Assembly (NCBI GenBank): GCA_016929805.1
Contig: JAFGIB010000135.1
Coordinates: forward strand, 1 to 35,283
Direction: 5' to 3'
DNA from: Deltaproteobacteria bacterium
GTDB lineage: Bacteria; Myxococcota_A; Polyangia; Polyangiales; JAFGIB01
DNA length: 35,283 bases
The notes below the pieces were generated by a model. That model saw only the letters and a program-made list of their open reading frames with translations, was not told the origin of the DNA and did not search any database. Shown here in pieces: positions 1 through 9,147 of this stretch (the first letter of the stretch is position 1; every line of letters starts with the position of its first letter). Both the position numbers and the translations under genes were made by a program.

Positions 1-95
1 GTGAGGTCCAAAAAAAGTGAGCACGCCCTTAGTTCGCGCTATTTTTCGCGAGCGAAGCGCTTTACGCCGACGGATTTTTTGCAACGTGAAGGTAA
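1..95 (-). repeat. Interspersed ~95-bp repeat, copy 1
   Basis: Read on the minus strand this begins ACCTTCACGTTGC, runs through a T7 tract and ends GGACCTCAC at base 1. It is almost identical to 35197-35283 and clearly related to 12106-12199 and 22505-22599. In this orientation it starts 2 nt after the TAA of the gene at 96-1532 and has that gene's polarity. The centre can fold as TTCG, two unpaired bases, CGC, an A-rich loop, GCG, CGAA. It may continue beyond the window. Confidence 0.85.
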
Positions 96-1532
96 TTACA
101 GGTGAAAAGCCAAGCCGATTTCCAAATCAAAACGCCCCGGGTTAGGGTCCAGTAGCGTTATTCTGGATCCTTCGAGCTCGGCTACATAAGCGAAATTGCG
201 AATAAAAACCTCAAGGCCAAGAGCGATAAAAAGCCCCACGTGTCTCTCGAGAAAGTATTCGACTCGCGCTCGCGATAATAAAGCAAAGGCGATTCCCGAT
301 TGATCAGGCGTTTCCGTCAGTAACCGGTCGAGCCCTCGCTGACTCGACACCGGCTGCGAACGCCGGGCGATACTGTCTAAAATCACGCCCAGCTCTCCCT
401 CAAAGGCCAGAACGCCTAGACGATATTGATATCCGGCGAACAATTCAAAGGGATCTCTTTCGACACGAAATTCGACCACGCCCTCGTTTCCGTAAAGGTC
501 TGTAGCGATATTCGTACCGGGTGTCCAAAGGTATCCTATCCCTGCGATAAGACCGAACTCTGTAATCCAGCCCGCCCAGATAGCGATTCCGCTTTGCCAC
601 GGCTTCTGTTGCGCAAAGGTCGTGCCCCGGTATGCGGCGGCGAATCGAGCCTGTCCGCTTTTAGTGGAATACGATTGCGGCTTCTCTGCTCGATCTCGCT
701 GGTTGCGCGGTTTGAACCTCGTATCGCGGTCACGGGTATCGACCTCATTCGCCGTATCCGATGATCCGGTCGCGGGCTTCAATCCGGGATGAATTTCCAT
801 CCAATCATCGCCCTTATCGTCCTTCTTTTCCGCCGCCTGTAGTCCGATGGTTTGCCCTTCTAAAAGCGCCTTAGTCGAATTTCGAGTGATGACCGCGATG
901 GCTTCGACGGTAGCGGTCAAGCTTTCGAGCCCGGGGCCGGCGCGCCGAACTAAAACCCGTTCTCCCGCGGGATCGACCAGATAAAGCAACCAGCTTTCCC
1001 CGTGATTGACGTCTAGCCAGAACACACCTACCGCGTCTTGCGGTTGCGCTATGGTCTTTCCCCGTTCGATTAGATTCCGCAGCTCGGATGATTCGAAGAC
1101 CCCGCCATTAAAAACAAGTCGAACGTCAACATCGGACAACTGCGCTTTAAGCGCTTCCAATATCGAATTTAAAATAGCCGGGTCGCTCTCTATAAAAACG
1201 TTAAAAATAACCGCTTTCACCCTTTTCGGCTCTATAGTCGGTTGCGAGGCTTGCTGACCGTCCTGTAGCTCGGAAGGCGGTGATTCCTCCGGTTCCGAGT
1301 TGAGAATCGGCTCTTCCGACCCTCCATCCTCTCCAGATGGCTCTTCTCGTATTTCGGCTCTATTTTCCTGTTTTTCCTGTGAAGCGACATTTGTTGAAGC
1401 GACTAAAAGGATCGTCCAAAACGAGATAGAGGCGATGCCCATACCGCGCCGCAACCTGACTCGGCGGTCAGTCGAGCAAGAATCGCCGTTCGCGCCGAGA
1501 GGGCACCCGTGGGTTCGACAACATTCATTCAT
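96..1532 (-). CDS. Secreted protein with predicted C-terminal beta-barrel, function unknown
   Basis: A 478-residue frame. The N-terminus has a basic stretch (VRLRRGMG) followed by a hydrophobic segment (about residues 31-50) ending VASTNVASQ, so it looks exported. An acidic, Ser/Glu/Pro-rich linker (about 50-105) leads to an alpha/beta-looking domain (about 105-230), then a second charged linker. The last ~180 residues alternate aromatic/hydrophobic and polar residues and end in ...LEIGLAFHL, as in outer-membrane barrels. The two-part layout resembles unnamed myxobacterial envelope proteins; I recognise no named family. The start is uncertain: no Shine-Dalgarno is visible before 1532, and ATG at 1442 or TTG at 1451 would give a more normal signal peptide. 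It diverges from the lipoprotein at 1853. Confidence 0.7.
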   Translation of the reverse strand: MNECCRTHGCPLGANGDSCSTDRRVRLRRGMGIASISFWTILLVASTNVASQEKQENRAEIREEPSGEDGGSEEPILNSEPEESPPSELQDGQQASQPTIEPKRVKAVIFNVFIESDPAILNSILEALKAQLSDVDVRLVFNGGVFESSELRNLIERGKTIAQPQDAVGVFWLDVNHGESWLLYLVDPAGERVLVRRAGPGLESLTATVEAIAVITRNSTKALLEGQTIGLQAAEKKDDKGDDWMEIHPGLKPATGSSDTANEVDTRDRDTRFKPRNQRDRAEKPQSYSTKSGQARFAAAYRGTTFAQQKPWQSGIAIWAGWITEFGLIAGIGYLWTPGTNIATDLYGNEGVVEFRVERDPFELFAGYQYRLGVLAFEGELGVILDSIARRSQPVSSQRGLDRLLTETPDQSGIAFALLSRARVEYFLERHVGLFIALGLEVFIRNFAYVAELEGSRITLLDPNPGRFDLEIGLAFHL

Positions 1533-1608
1533 GCGGGTAACGTCCGCTGCGCGTATTCATCTATGAAGGGAGATTTTAGTAAAGATCAAAAATAAAAAAA
1601 CCAGCTAA

Positions 1609-1641
1609 ATATTATGGCAATTACCACTGATTCCATAATAT
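1609..1641. promoter_or_regulatory. Inverted repeat in divergent promoter region (candidate operator)
   Basis: The 320-bp gap between the divergent genes starting at 1532 and 1853 holds a perfect 9-bp inverted repeat, ATATTATGG (1609-1617) and CCATAATAT (1633-1641), with a 15-bp spacer, in an AT-rich stretch. Position and symmetry suit a dimeric regulator site, but no regulator is known and chance is possible. I see nothing else in this gap apart from a GAAGGGAG ribosome-binding site ahead of 1853. Confidence 0.3.
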
Positions 1642-1852
1642 AAAAGGCACAGAAATCGGCAACAAGGACCTTCACTCGTGGCCGAAAAACGTGCCGCGCG
1701 TCACATGCTCCTTAGTGGCGCGTTCCGCGAAACTTTCTAAACGATTCCGGTTTAGCAACTTATAAAAAAGATATCCTCTCATGACTATTACCGAGCACCG
1801 ACATAGCGATTATCCAGGGAACGCAGTAGGCATTACGAGAAGGGAGACTTTT

Positions 1853-2362
1853 ATGCGTGGCAACCAAAGAACAATAGGGGTTTTTCTCGGCTCTCTTTTA
1901 CTTTGTTCAACCGTCGGCTGTGGAATGCGTTCGAATCTCGACGAGGGCGATAAGGACGAGGACGAAAAGACAGCGGAGAAGACCGCGGCCGGCTCGATGG
2001 ATTCCGGTACCAAGGAGGAGGTCGGCGGTAGTGGTAGGGGCGAAAAGCCGGGTTATTGCGGAGATGGCCGGCTGGATTTGCTCACCGAGCAATGCGACGG
2101 CGATAATTTGGGATACGCTAGCTGCGAATCCCTCGGCCAGGGCGTGGGTGTGTTGAAATGCAGCCCGGGCTGTTATTTCGACGTTTCGATGTGCGTCACC
2201 CCCCTGGAACCGGAAATCACGCCGCCGGAGGATACCACCACTCCGGTTGGAAACGAAACGGGCTACGGCGACAACCCGTTTACGGATATCATAAACCGCA
2301 TTCGTAACCGTGACGCCGGTACGAGCGACGGAGGCTCGCTATTCGGCAATCGCCGTAACTAA
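1853..2362 (+). CDS. Lipoprotein with myxococcal cysteine-rich repeat (DUF4215-like)
   Basis: The ATG at 1853 is preceded by GAAGGGAG at good spacing and gives a clean lipoprotein signal peptide with lipobox TVGC (Cys23), so it is preferred over the upstream ATG at 1781. The mature protein begins with an acidic linker. The centre carries CGDG, EQCDGDNLG, then Cys-rich GVLKCSPGCYFDVSMC, which is the pattern of the cysteine-rich repeat family (DUF4215/TIGR02232) abundant in Myxococcota surface proteins. Only one repeat is present, followed by a Pro/Thr/Glu-rich stretch and a short Arg/Asn/Gly-rich tail. About 169 residues. Its function is unknown; it is probably an envelope lipoprotein of structural or adhesive type. 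Confidence 0.8.
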   Translation: MRGNQRTIGVFLGSLLLCSTVGCGMRSNLDEGDKDEDEKTAEKTAAGSMDSGTKEEVGGSGRGEKPGYCGDGRLDLLTEQCDGDNLGYASCESLGQGVGVLKCSPGCYFDVSMCVTPLEPEITPPEDTTTPVGNETGYGDNPFTDIINRIRNRDAGTSDGGSLFGNRRN

Positions 2363-2469
2363 AACCAGTCGAGAAACCGGCATTAATCAGCAACATAATG
2401 CTATAGACGGCAACAGCAGCACCGAGTAAATCTACAGTTATTGAACCCATAGACGCGACGGCTGGGGTA

Positions 2470-2496
2470 TTTTACGTTTTAGCGTAAAAGGAGGAG
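2470..2496 (+). promoter_or_regulatory. Hairpin abutting the ribosome-binding site of the 2507 gene
   Basis: TTTTACG (2470-2476) and CGTAAAA (2483-2489) form a 7-bp inverted repeat with a 6-nt loop. The right arm overlaps the strong AAGGAGGAG ribosome-binding site (2488-2496) of the gene starting at 2507. It could be an operator or an RNA hairpin affecting initiation. Confidence 0.3.
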
Positions 2497-2506
2497 ATGG
2501 TTATCC

Positions 2507-4021
2507 ATGCATGGTCTAGCAAAAGCATCGACGATTTTTCGATTCAGGCGGCTCGTAACCGGCTTTTTTTTGGCTCTAATCGCCGATCCGACGGTCGGGC
2601 TGGCGCAAGAAGATTTTTCGGTGGCGGAACCTGTAGTGACTCCAGAAACGGCGGAATCGCCGTACATTGGTCCCGATGTTTTCACTCCAGAGCCCTTGCC
2701 GGCGCCGGCGGAATTCTCGACGCCCGCCGCTACCGCGCCGTCTCAGCCGGTGACGCCAGAGCCCGTACCCGTTGAAGCGCAAGCGGCGGCAGGTAGCAGC
2801 GCCCAGGCCGGCGTTGAAGCGTCCGTAACGGGAGGCTTGCAAATAGGCTCTCAACCGGGGCTGCGAGACACGGGAGAGCAGGATTACGGAAGCGGCGATA
2901 TGGAACTGTGGAAGCGGCGATATCGAAGGTATAACTCGCTCGAGGGCAGTACCGGCGGGATACACCTGGTCGACGCGCGATCCGGAGCTCCCACATCGGT
3001 CCGCATCCAGTTCGCGCTAAACGGATTCGCCTCAGATGATTTCCTCAGTAAAGGCGACGAGGTCGAACAGATCGGCCAAGCGCTAGCGGTTGGCTGGACG
3101 CCTATCGAATACTTGGAGGTCTTTGGTCGCATCTATAACAACTCGACGGTCGTAAATAAACCGAGTCCGGGATCGGACGATGACGAACCCGCGCCGAGGC
3201 ATTACAACTCTCAAGGAAACGCGTTGTTGGGAGTCAAGGCGGGCGATTCGGTGACGACCGCGCTCGCTTTGGGCGGCGACCTCGGCATTGTCTTTCCGAA
3301 TCAATCGGGAGGCATCGGCGTAACGCTTTCGGGCATTAGCTTGGGTCTTCGCGGCTCCGCGGAAGTCGACCTGCGGGAGCTGGATAATCCGGCGCCGTTT
3401 ATCGGTCGAGTCAATCTACGATATCTTTTCGACCATTCTGAGATGCTGGTGGAGGATACGGAAAATAACCGTTACGACAAGTTATCGGACCCCAAGGACA
3501 AAGAAAAAGAGGTCGCTCACTTGGTCAGCCGCGAGGAACGGTTTGGTTTGGGCATCAATCGCGTGGATTTCTTTTCCGTCGGTTTAGGGGTGGAGCTTCC
3601 GCTCGAGGTGGCCGAGGAATTCTACTTGCATCCCGCCCTGGAGTGGAACGTTTCGGTCCCGTTCAACCGTCGCGGCTTTACTTGCGTATTTGTCAAGGAG
3701 GATTCGGAGGAAGAAGGCGAAGCCGCTGAAGAGGGAGGTTACGCCGATGATGGTTGTATGGAAAAGGAAGGCGTAGATGCCATTCCCATGCTCTTAACGC
3801 TAGGGGTGCGCGTGGTCACTCCGATCCGGGGGCTTTCAACCTTCTTGGGAGCGGATATCGGGCTGACGGGCACCTCGAGCTTCGTTCGCGAGCTGGCGCC
3901 CACCGCTCCTTTCCAACTGCTTTTCGCCCTCTCTTACGATTTCGACGCGCGTCCCGCGGCTCTGCCGGCGGTGCAAACTCCGGCCCCACCGGTCGAGCTG
4001 GCGAACGCCTCCACGCGGTAA
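2507..4021 (+). CDS. Predicted outer-membrane beta-barrel protein
   Basis: A 504-residue protein with an N-terminal signal peptide (basic n-region, hydrophobic core to about residue 33, ending GLAQ). A Pro/Ala/Glu-rich low-complexity linker (about 35-110) follows. The rest is rich in Gly and alternating hydrophobic strands (QFALNGFASDDF, YLEVFGRIYNN, ALALGGDLGIVFP, FFSVGLGVELPL, LLFALSYDFD), typical of barrels, with an acidic Glu/Gly-rich loop near residues 400-420 bounded by cysteines. AAGGAGGAG lies about 10 nt upstream of this ATG; an alternative ATG at 2497 is out of frame. It probably acts as a porin-like or structural outer-membrane protein; the substrate is unknown. Its 3' end converges on the gene ending at 4063, with 41 bp between. 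Confidence 0.75.
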   Translation: MHGLAKASTIFRFRRLVTGFFLALIADPTVGLAQEDFSVAEPVVTPETAESPYIGPDVFTPEPLPAPAEFSTPAATAPSQPVTPEPVPVEAQAAAGSSAQAGVEASVTGGLQIGSQPGLRDTGEQDYGSGDMELWKRRYRRYNSLEGSTGGIHLVDARSGAPTSVRIQFALNGFASDDFLSKGDEVEQIGQALAVGWTPIEYLEVFGRIYNNSTVVNKPSPGSDDDEPAPRHYNSQGNALLGVKAGDSVTTALALGGDLGIVFPNQSGGIGVTLSGISLGLRGSAEVDLRELDNPAPFIGRVNLRYLFDHSEMLVEDTENNRYDKLSDPKDKEKEVAHLVSREERFGLGINRVDFFSVGLGVELPLEVAEEFYLHPALEWNVSVPFNRRGFTCVFVKEDSEEEGEAAEEGGYADDGCMEKEGVDAIPMLLTLGVRVVTPIRGLSTFLGADIGLTGTSSFVRELAPTAPFQLLFALSYDFDARPAALPAVQTPAPPVELANASTR

Positions 4022-4062
4022 TACGCCAGAGAACATTTCATCGGGATGATACCGATCTCGAT

Positions 4063-5355
4063 TCAACGCGCGTTTCGCATCGCAAGGTACGCTCTGATGC
4101 TATCTGCCGCCCCGGGAATTTCAGCCTTTGGATCTTCCCAACCAAAGATGTCGTAACAGCGGCCCGCAACCCATAATACGACGCTCTTCGCCACTCTTTG
4201 TTCCGCCGGAATGCTGAGATAAGCGACCAAACCCTCGAACCCCCTGGTGGCCTGTATCGCGTGGTTTGCACTCACCTCACCCTGCCAGAGATTTGGATGC
4301 CGTAGTCCTCCGGTACCGATTCCAAACTCACCGATATGAAGTGTCGGGATTTCGTTCGCTTGCATCTTGAGATAACCGGTCAGAACGTTCTTAATAAATG
4401 AATCCTCGTGATACCTCAGGGCTTTGGCCACTTCGACGGCGGTCGGAAGGGGTGTTCCGGTTTCGATCGAGTCGGACGCGAACAGAGTCAAATCCATGTA
4501 TTGAGAGATCGACACGGCATCCAGACCGCTGATATATTGGGAAAGCGACCGGAGGTTCGAGGGCTCCATACGCTTTACAAAGTCTTGCGGAATTTCGAAA
4601 TGATGGCTGAAATTATGAGAAAGTAGTATTTTTTCCTTGATCGCCTTATATGTATCCGAGGATCGGATCTCTTTCTGTAACGCAACCCATCTATCAGTTC
4701 TAAAAACGATTGAATTCATCAGCTCTGAACCGATGTCGAAACGAATCTTTGGACCGGCCCGGTCTGAAGCGCGTTCATCCAAAACTTCTCGGATCATCGA
4801 TAGACTCGAGAAAAGGATGAGGTCCTTGTAGTCTCGTAAAAGCGGATCGATATCGAACATACCTCGCCAATCACTGCCCGCTACCCAGCTATGGTCATCA
4901 GTGGAAACCTGACGATAGTGCCCGAAGTACCTAATCGGATCGAGTTGCGGCCTGTAGACGACAGAAAAGCCTTCTTTTAACAGTGCCGTGATCGCTTTTT
5001 TTTGAGCTTCCAGCGACGGAGCACTCGCATGCTCGATCCGCTCCAAGCTTTTGACCGCGTAGGTGGGCGCCATGCAAACCAACCGAAACCCTTCTTGCTT
5101 TATCTTTTGGATATGCGCTTGCGGGCTATCGTATCCAGCCGGACTCCACGTGGCCCATACCACGCCGAGTTGCGCCGCTTCCTCTTTTTTGTCGGGATCT
5201 TCTCTCTTTTGCGCCGAAACCCGTTGTTCGTTCTCTAGCTCTCGGACGGGTTTCTTATCGATATCCCTATCTGAAAACGCGCGTTCGCAGGCGACGATCA
5301 AGAAAAAATAGAGTCCTAAACGCCAAAGCGAGTATTTACTTTGATCTATCGTCAT
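4063..5355 (-). CDS. Exported TIM-barrel glycoside-hydrolase-like lipoprotein
   Basis: About 430 residues with a lipoprotein signal (core ending FLIVAC, Cys23). The frame can start at a TTG (5433) 4 nt after the preceding gene's stop, but ATG 5355 gives a normal signal peptide. After a charged linker, beta-strand-like segments alternate with helices: VVWATWSP, FRLVCMAPTYAV, FSVVYRPQLDP, IRFDIGSELM, LDAVSISQYMD and TLHIGEFG. Glu in GSELM (about 211) and Glu in GEFG (about 343) sit where clan-A (GH5/GH113-like) enzymes keep acid/base and nucleophile. The arrangement recalls beta-mannanase-like GH113, but the spacing between the two glutamates is long and I cannot assign a family. It forms a likely operon with the esterase immediately upstream. 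A surface polysaccharide hydrolase is the best guess. Confidence 0.65.
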   Translation of the reverse strand: MTIDQSKYSLWRLGLYFFLIVACERAFSDRDIDKKPVRELENEQRVSAQKREDPDKKEEAAQLGVVWATWSPAGYDSPQAHIQKIKQEGFRLVCMAPTYAVKSLERIEHASAPSLEAQKKAITALLKEGFSVVYRPQLDPIRYFGHYRQVSTDDHSWVAGSDWRGMFDIDPLLRDYKDLILFSSLSMIREVLDERASDRAGPKIRFDIGSELMNSIVFRTDRWVALQKEIRSSDTYKAIKEKILLSHNFSHHFEIPQDFVKRMEPSNLRSLSQYISGLDAVSISQYMDLTLFASDSIETGTPLPTAVEVAKALRYHEDSFIKNVLTGYLKMQANEIPTLHIGEFGIGTGGLRHPNLWQGEVSANHAIQATRGFEGLVAYLSIPAEQRVAKSVVLWVAGRCYDIFGWEDPKAEIPGAADSIRAYLAMRNAR

Positions 5356-5437
5356 TCGATATACCGAGTGCATCGTTTGATATGGCAACGAATCGTTTCG
5401 ACTTCGCACTCTCTCGGCACGGGTGTATTTCAAGCGA

Positions 5438-6283
5438 TTATCTCTTTTCGGCTATCAGAGCAAGCGCTTCCACGAGCCATTGATTAAGCATCTCTTCCAT
5501 GGGCATAGTCATATAGTGCCCAACGCCTTCGAAGCTGACAAGTTGTATCTTAAAACCGAGCGCGTGAAGGCGTTCGACCATCTTCTCCGTCGGCTGAAGG
5601 GGTATTATCGCGTCCGCGGCGCCGTGAATCGATCGAATAGGCGGATATCTGACGCCTTCCGATTGCTTATCGGGTACTAACTCGGGAGGAAGCCAGCCCA
5701 TCAGCGGCATAGCGTGACCAACCACCTCAGGATGATGCAGGGCCAAGGCAAAGGTGAGCATACCGCCTTGTGAACCTCCAAGAACAATCGGAGAACCGAC
5801 GGTCGGTCGTGTTCGAAGTAGCTCACGAATCATCGCGGCGAGCCTGTCAGCCTGAGTGCGAAGGTCGCGCGCGAGCTCTTGAGGGCGGTTCTCTCGTACA
5901 CGTACTAAAGTCCATGCGAAGCCGGTTAGATGAGGTATAGGGCCATTGGGAAGAATTACCCGAACCGGCGTGTTTAACATTTCGATCGCGCCGACCGGGA
6001 CGCGGGCTCGATCGCCGAGCCCGTGGATAGCGACGATCAAGGGAAGTCTCGCGTCCGGATCGGTCTCTCCAAAAAGCACTTCCATATAGGAAACGCCGGC
6101 GGCCTTCCCCTGTCGGGCAACTGTAGTCCAGGGTAATGCCGGTGATGCTGAACAAGGTAGCCGCTGAGAACAAACGCAGGTATCGGGCGCGCCGACACGA
6201 TTGCCACAGCTCGAATAGGCGAGCGCGATGAGCGGTAAAAACCAGGCTCGTATCCCAATAAAAAATCTCTCAGCCGAGGGCAC
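5438..6283 (-). CDS. Alpha/beta-hydrolase (esterase) lipoprotein
   Basis: A 281-residue protein from a GTG start with GGAG seven bases upstream. The lipobox is AYSSC (Cys26), so it should be anchored in the envelope. The hydrolase fold is clear: oxyanion region IVAIHGLGD (about 83-91), nucleophile elbow GGSQGG with Ser171, acid Asp224 in IHGAADAIIP, and His256 in FEGVGHYM. This matches the phospholipase/carboxylesterase (Abhydrolase_2) group. In an operon with a glycoside-hydrolase-like lipoprotein, it could deacylate polysaccharides (acetyl or feruloyl esterase), but the substrate is inferred from context only. It ends 4 nt before the possible TTG start of the next gene. Three extra cysteines lie just after the lipobox. 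Confidence 0.8.
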   Translation of the reverse strand: MPSAERFFIGIRAWFLPLIALAYSSCGNRVGAPDTCVCSQRLPCSASPALPWTTVARQGKAAGVSYMEVLFGETDPDARLPLIVAIHGLGDRARVPVGAIEMLNTPVRVILPNGPIPHLTGFAWTLVRVRENRPQELARDLRTQADRLAAMIRELLRTRPTVGSPIVLGGSQGGMLTFALALHHPEVVGHAMPLMGWLPPELVPDKQSEGVRYPPIRSIHGAADAIIPLQPTEKMVERLHALGFKIQLVSFEGVGHYMTMPMEEMLNQWLVEALALIAEKR

Positions 6284-6451
6284 GGTAACACTCCGATAAG
6301 TCGGAAACGGTTTGTCGTTACAAACGATTACCGGTCATAGCCTGCCTTTGAGATCTCAAGAATGCCGGACAATTCAGCGCGAGAAGCAAATCGCCGGCTA
6401 GCGCGTCGGCCCGCGGAATTACCCGGCCGGTGCACCTCGAGACTTTTTTTC

Positions 6452-7711
6452 TTACAAACCGTTCTTCTTGATAACCTCGGAGTACCATCTTCCTCCTTCC
6501 TTGATCCGTCTACGTTGACTCTCGTAGTCCACGTGAACCAGCCCAAACCTCATGTCGAAACCGCGGTTCCATTCGAAATTGTCGGTTAAGGACCAGCACA
6601 TGTAGCCCCGTATTGGTATGCCCTCTTCAATTGCTTTATATACTTGTATGAGGTGCTCGTTCATATAGTTAATTCTGAGGGATTCGTTTTCGGTAGCCAT
6701 GCCGTTTTCTGTCACAATAATTGGTACTTTCACGGTCGCTGCTAGATAGTGAAGAATTTCATATAAGCCTTCCGGATAGATAATCCAACCCATATCCGTG
6801 ACCTGGTCGCCCGGTTTGTTCGCGACAGGAGTCAAGCCCTTCATGTAATTGCTCGTGTAGTAATTTAGCCCCACATAATCCAAGCTTTCCTTAAGCCCGG
6901 GGATATGGGCTGCGAAACCAAGCGGAAAGCCCACTCGACCATTTCTTATTCCATCGAAGAATACGGTGTTGATCGCTCTATTAGCAAAAGAGGCTCCCCA
7001 TCGATGAAAGGCCTTCGATGGATCGAACGGCTGAAAATGCGTAAAGGCAAAAGCAACGCCCACCGGCGCATTCGGGCGGTGCTTCTTGATGACATGATAG
7101 GAGAGGGCATGCATATGAAAAAAGGTTCTGAATACCTGGATAAATGCGCTCGGACTTCGTTTGAAAGGAGGGAAATACGCCGCCAAGTATCCCGCCAAGG
7201 GTACGACATTGGGTTCGTTGATAGGCAGCCAATAATCCACCAGTTCGCCCACGGATTGAACCGTTACGTCGAGATATTCCCGAAAGTGATCGATCAGGAG
7301 GCGACGGTTTTCATACCCCCCTATCTCAACCAACCATTGCGGTATGGTGAAGTGGTGTAGGCACAACATGACCTGGATTCCGCGGCTTTTCAACGCCGTG
7401 ATCATGCCTCGGTAATGGTCGAGTACCGCCCGGTCGCGCTTTCCGGGTTCCGGAAAGACCCGCGACCACTCGACCGATAGCCTATGCACCCGCACCCCGA
7501 TTTCAGCGGCGAGATCGAAGTCCTGCTCGTATCTGTTCCAGTGGTCGCATGCTATTCCGCACGGTTGCTTTATCCTGCGCCGGTCAACGGGTCGGGACAG
7601 TTCCGCGATTTCCATTTGGTGCCAGTCACTGTGGGTATTGCCGCCTTCAGTCTGATACGCCGACGCGGCCGTGCCCCAAAGAAAGTTATCCGGGAATTTA
7701 TACGCGCTCAT
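6452..7711 (-). CDS. Family GH1 beta-glucosidase/beta-glycosidase, cytoplasmic
   Basis: A 419-residue, near full-length GH1 enzyme. It starts with the family signature FPDNFLWGTAASAYQTEG, keeps INEPN with the acid/base Glu166 and VTENG with the nucleophile Glu335, and has the late aglycone/glycone motif SLTDNFEW. There is no signal peptide, so it acts in the cytoplasm on imported beta-linked di- or oligosaccharides. The start codon overlaps the 3' end of the sugar transporter gene by 14 bp and has GAGG five bases upstream, so the two are translationally coupled: import followed by hydrolysis. Exact specificity (gluco-, galacto-, fuco- or manno-) cannot be read from sequence. The 168 bp after it hold a GTTTGT/ACAAAC hairpin (6310-6325) without a T-run. 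Confidence 0.93.
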   Translation of the reverse strand: MSAYKFPDNFLWGTAASAYQTEGGNTHSDWHQMEIAELSRPVDRRRIKQPCGIACDHWNRYEQDFDLAAEIGVRVHRLSVEWSRVFPEPGKRDRAVLDHYRGMITALKSRGIQVMLCLHHFTIPQWLVEIGGYENRRLLIDHFREYLDVTVQSVGELVDYWLPINEPNVVPLAGYLAAYFPPFKRSPSAFIQVFRTFFHMHALSYHVIKKHRPNAPVGVAFAFTHFQPFDPSKAFHRWGASFANRAINTVFFDGIRNGRVGFPLGFAAHIPGLKESLDYVGLNYYTSNYMKGLTPVANKPGDQVTDMGWIIYPEGLYEILHYLAATVKVPIIVTENGMATENESLRINYMNEHLIQVYKAIEEGIPIRGYMCWSLTDNFEWNRGFDMRFGLVHVDYESQRRRIKEGGRWYSEVIKKNGL

Positions 7712-9143
7712 ATCGGCCTCGGAGATAATTCAGCCGTGCTTCAATATACTTATCTGGATAGCGATAGTAAAAATAGGTTCCTGATAGGCAAATGATCGCT
7801 GAAAAGGGTCCGGATAGCCTGACGCCCAAGTCATTTCCAAAATCTTTTCCATAGATCGAGAACAGCGCTCCCACCATGACGAGGGCGAGACCATTGGTTA
7901 TCTTTTGTAGCAATCCCTGAACCCCGAAAAACATCGCTTGGCGTTGTTGAGCGGTTTCTCTGGCGTCCAGCTCGGCTACCGAGCTCAACGTCGCGTTGGC
8001 AACAATGTGTTGAATCGCTAGAGGGAAAGCGGCATATGCGAACAGACCGCATAATACCATTTTATTATCGAAAGGAGATTTGCCGAGAAACATAATCAAA
8101 AACATAAATAGCGCGAAGGTCGTATTCGCCAGCATCATCATGATCCGCTTGCCGTATTTTGCCGCGAGATAAATAACCGGCAAGAAAAAAAGAACCGATC
8201 CAACCGAGAACGCCAACATATAACGGGCGACATCTCTTTCGTTACCCCTCAGCAGCACCAGGACATAGTAGGCGCCGATCGTTCGAACCACGGTGAACGC
8301 GAAATTGAAAGCGATGTTTCCAATTATGTAATAGACAAAAGCTCTTTTTTTTAGCGTCAACGCTAGGCTGGTCCAGAGACCGGTCTGAGAGGGAGTTGTT
8401 CTCGTATAGCGCCTTTCGTCGATTACTAAGATCGGTGGTATCAGAAATATCAGTCCGATTAATCCTGTTATGACAATCCCGGTCTGATAGGATCTCTGAA
8501 TCCGTACCGTTCCTTGATAGAGGCCGCTTTCAATAAGGTATGAGATCAACTCCCAAGTGCCGATCAGCACCAACGCCGATCCCAACATCCCGCAGGCCGC
8601 CTGCACCGTGGTGGCTCTCAGTCTCTCGCGATCGGTGGGCATTAGCTCGGGTATAAGAGAGAGATAGGGACAAACATAGGACGTGAAAAAGAAAAAAAAA
8701 GCTCCCAAACATAGGCCCAAGTACAGACCATTAATGTTTGAAACGCGGTGCGGAAAGGGCGGAAAGAAAACCAGAACAGAGCTGATGAACAGCGGCAGCG
8801 CACTAAAAATGAGAAAGACTCTTCTTCTCCCCCAGGGCGAACGGCACCTGTCCGACCAGGCGGCGATCAGCGGATCCGCCACACCATCGACAACTCTGCT
8901 AAAAAGAAATGCGAGACCGAGGATCGTGATGAATCCCCCGACGCTGCGATTGCTGACGAGCTGGACAAGTCCCGGCACGGATCGACCCTCGTGTCCCTTT
9001 TCAATAGCCAGATAAAAAACAGTACAGAAGGTCAAAACCAGCGATTCAATAATCGTATAGCCCGTGGTGGATAAACCGTAGATCACCGTTTTCCAGAATG
9101 GGAATTTATCCGGTTCAAATCTCTTTTTTTCGCAACCTATCAT
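7698..9143 (-). CDS. GPH-family (MelB-like) sugar:cation symporter
   Basis: A 481-residue integral membrane protein with about 12 hydrophobic segments. The diagnostic loop RVVDGVADPLIAAWSD followed by SPWGRRR (about residues 83-108) and PYLSLIPELMPTDRERLRATT in the first half are typical of glycoside-pentoside-hexuronide symporters (MFS_2). It imports a glycoside in symport with a cation. It sits directly upstream of, and overlaps, the GH1 glycosidase, so the cargo is probably a beta-linked oligosaccharide. The ATG at 9143 has no good Shine-Dalgarno of its own; a 17-codon reading frame with a strong site ends 4 nt before it and may couple translation. Protein length and the basic C-terminus are normal for the family. 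Confidence 0.9.
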   Translation of the reverse strand: MIGCEKKRFEPDKFPFWKTVIYGLSTTGYTIIESLVLTFCTVFYLAIEKGHEGRSVPGLVQLVSNRSVGGFITILGLAFLFSRVVDGVADPLIAAWSDRCRSPWGRRRVFLIFSALPLFISSVLVFFPPFPHRVSNINGLYLGLCLGAFFFFFTSYVCPYLSLIPELMPTDRERLRATTVQAACGMLGSALVLIGTWELISYLIESGLYQGTVRIQRSYQTGIVITGLIGLIFLIPPILVIDERRYTRTTPSQTGLWTSLALTLKKRAFVYYIIGNIAFNFAFTVVRTIGAYYVLVLLRGNERDVARYMLAFSVGSVLFFLPVIYLAAKYGKRIMMMLANTTFALFMFLIMFLGKSPFDNKMVLCGLFAYAAFPLAIQHIVANATLSSVAELDARETAQQRQAMFFGVQGLLQKITNGLALVMVGALFSIYGKDFGNDLGVRLSGPFSAIICLSGTYFYYRYPDKYIEARLNYLRGRYERV

Positions 9144-9147
9144 CGAT

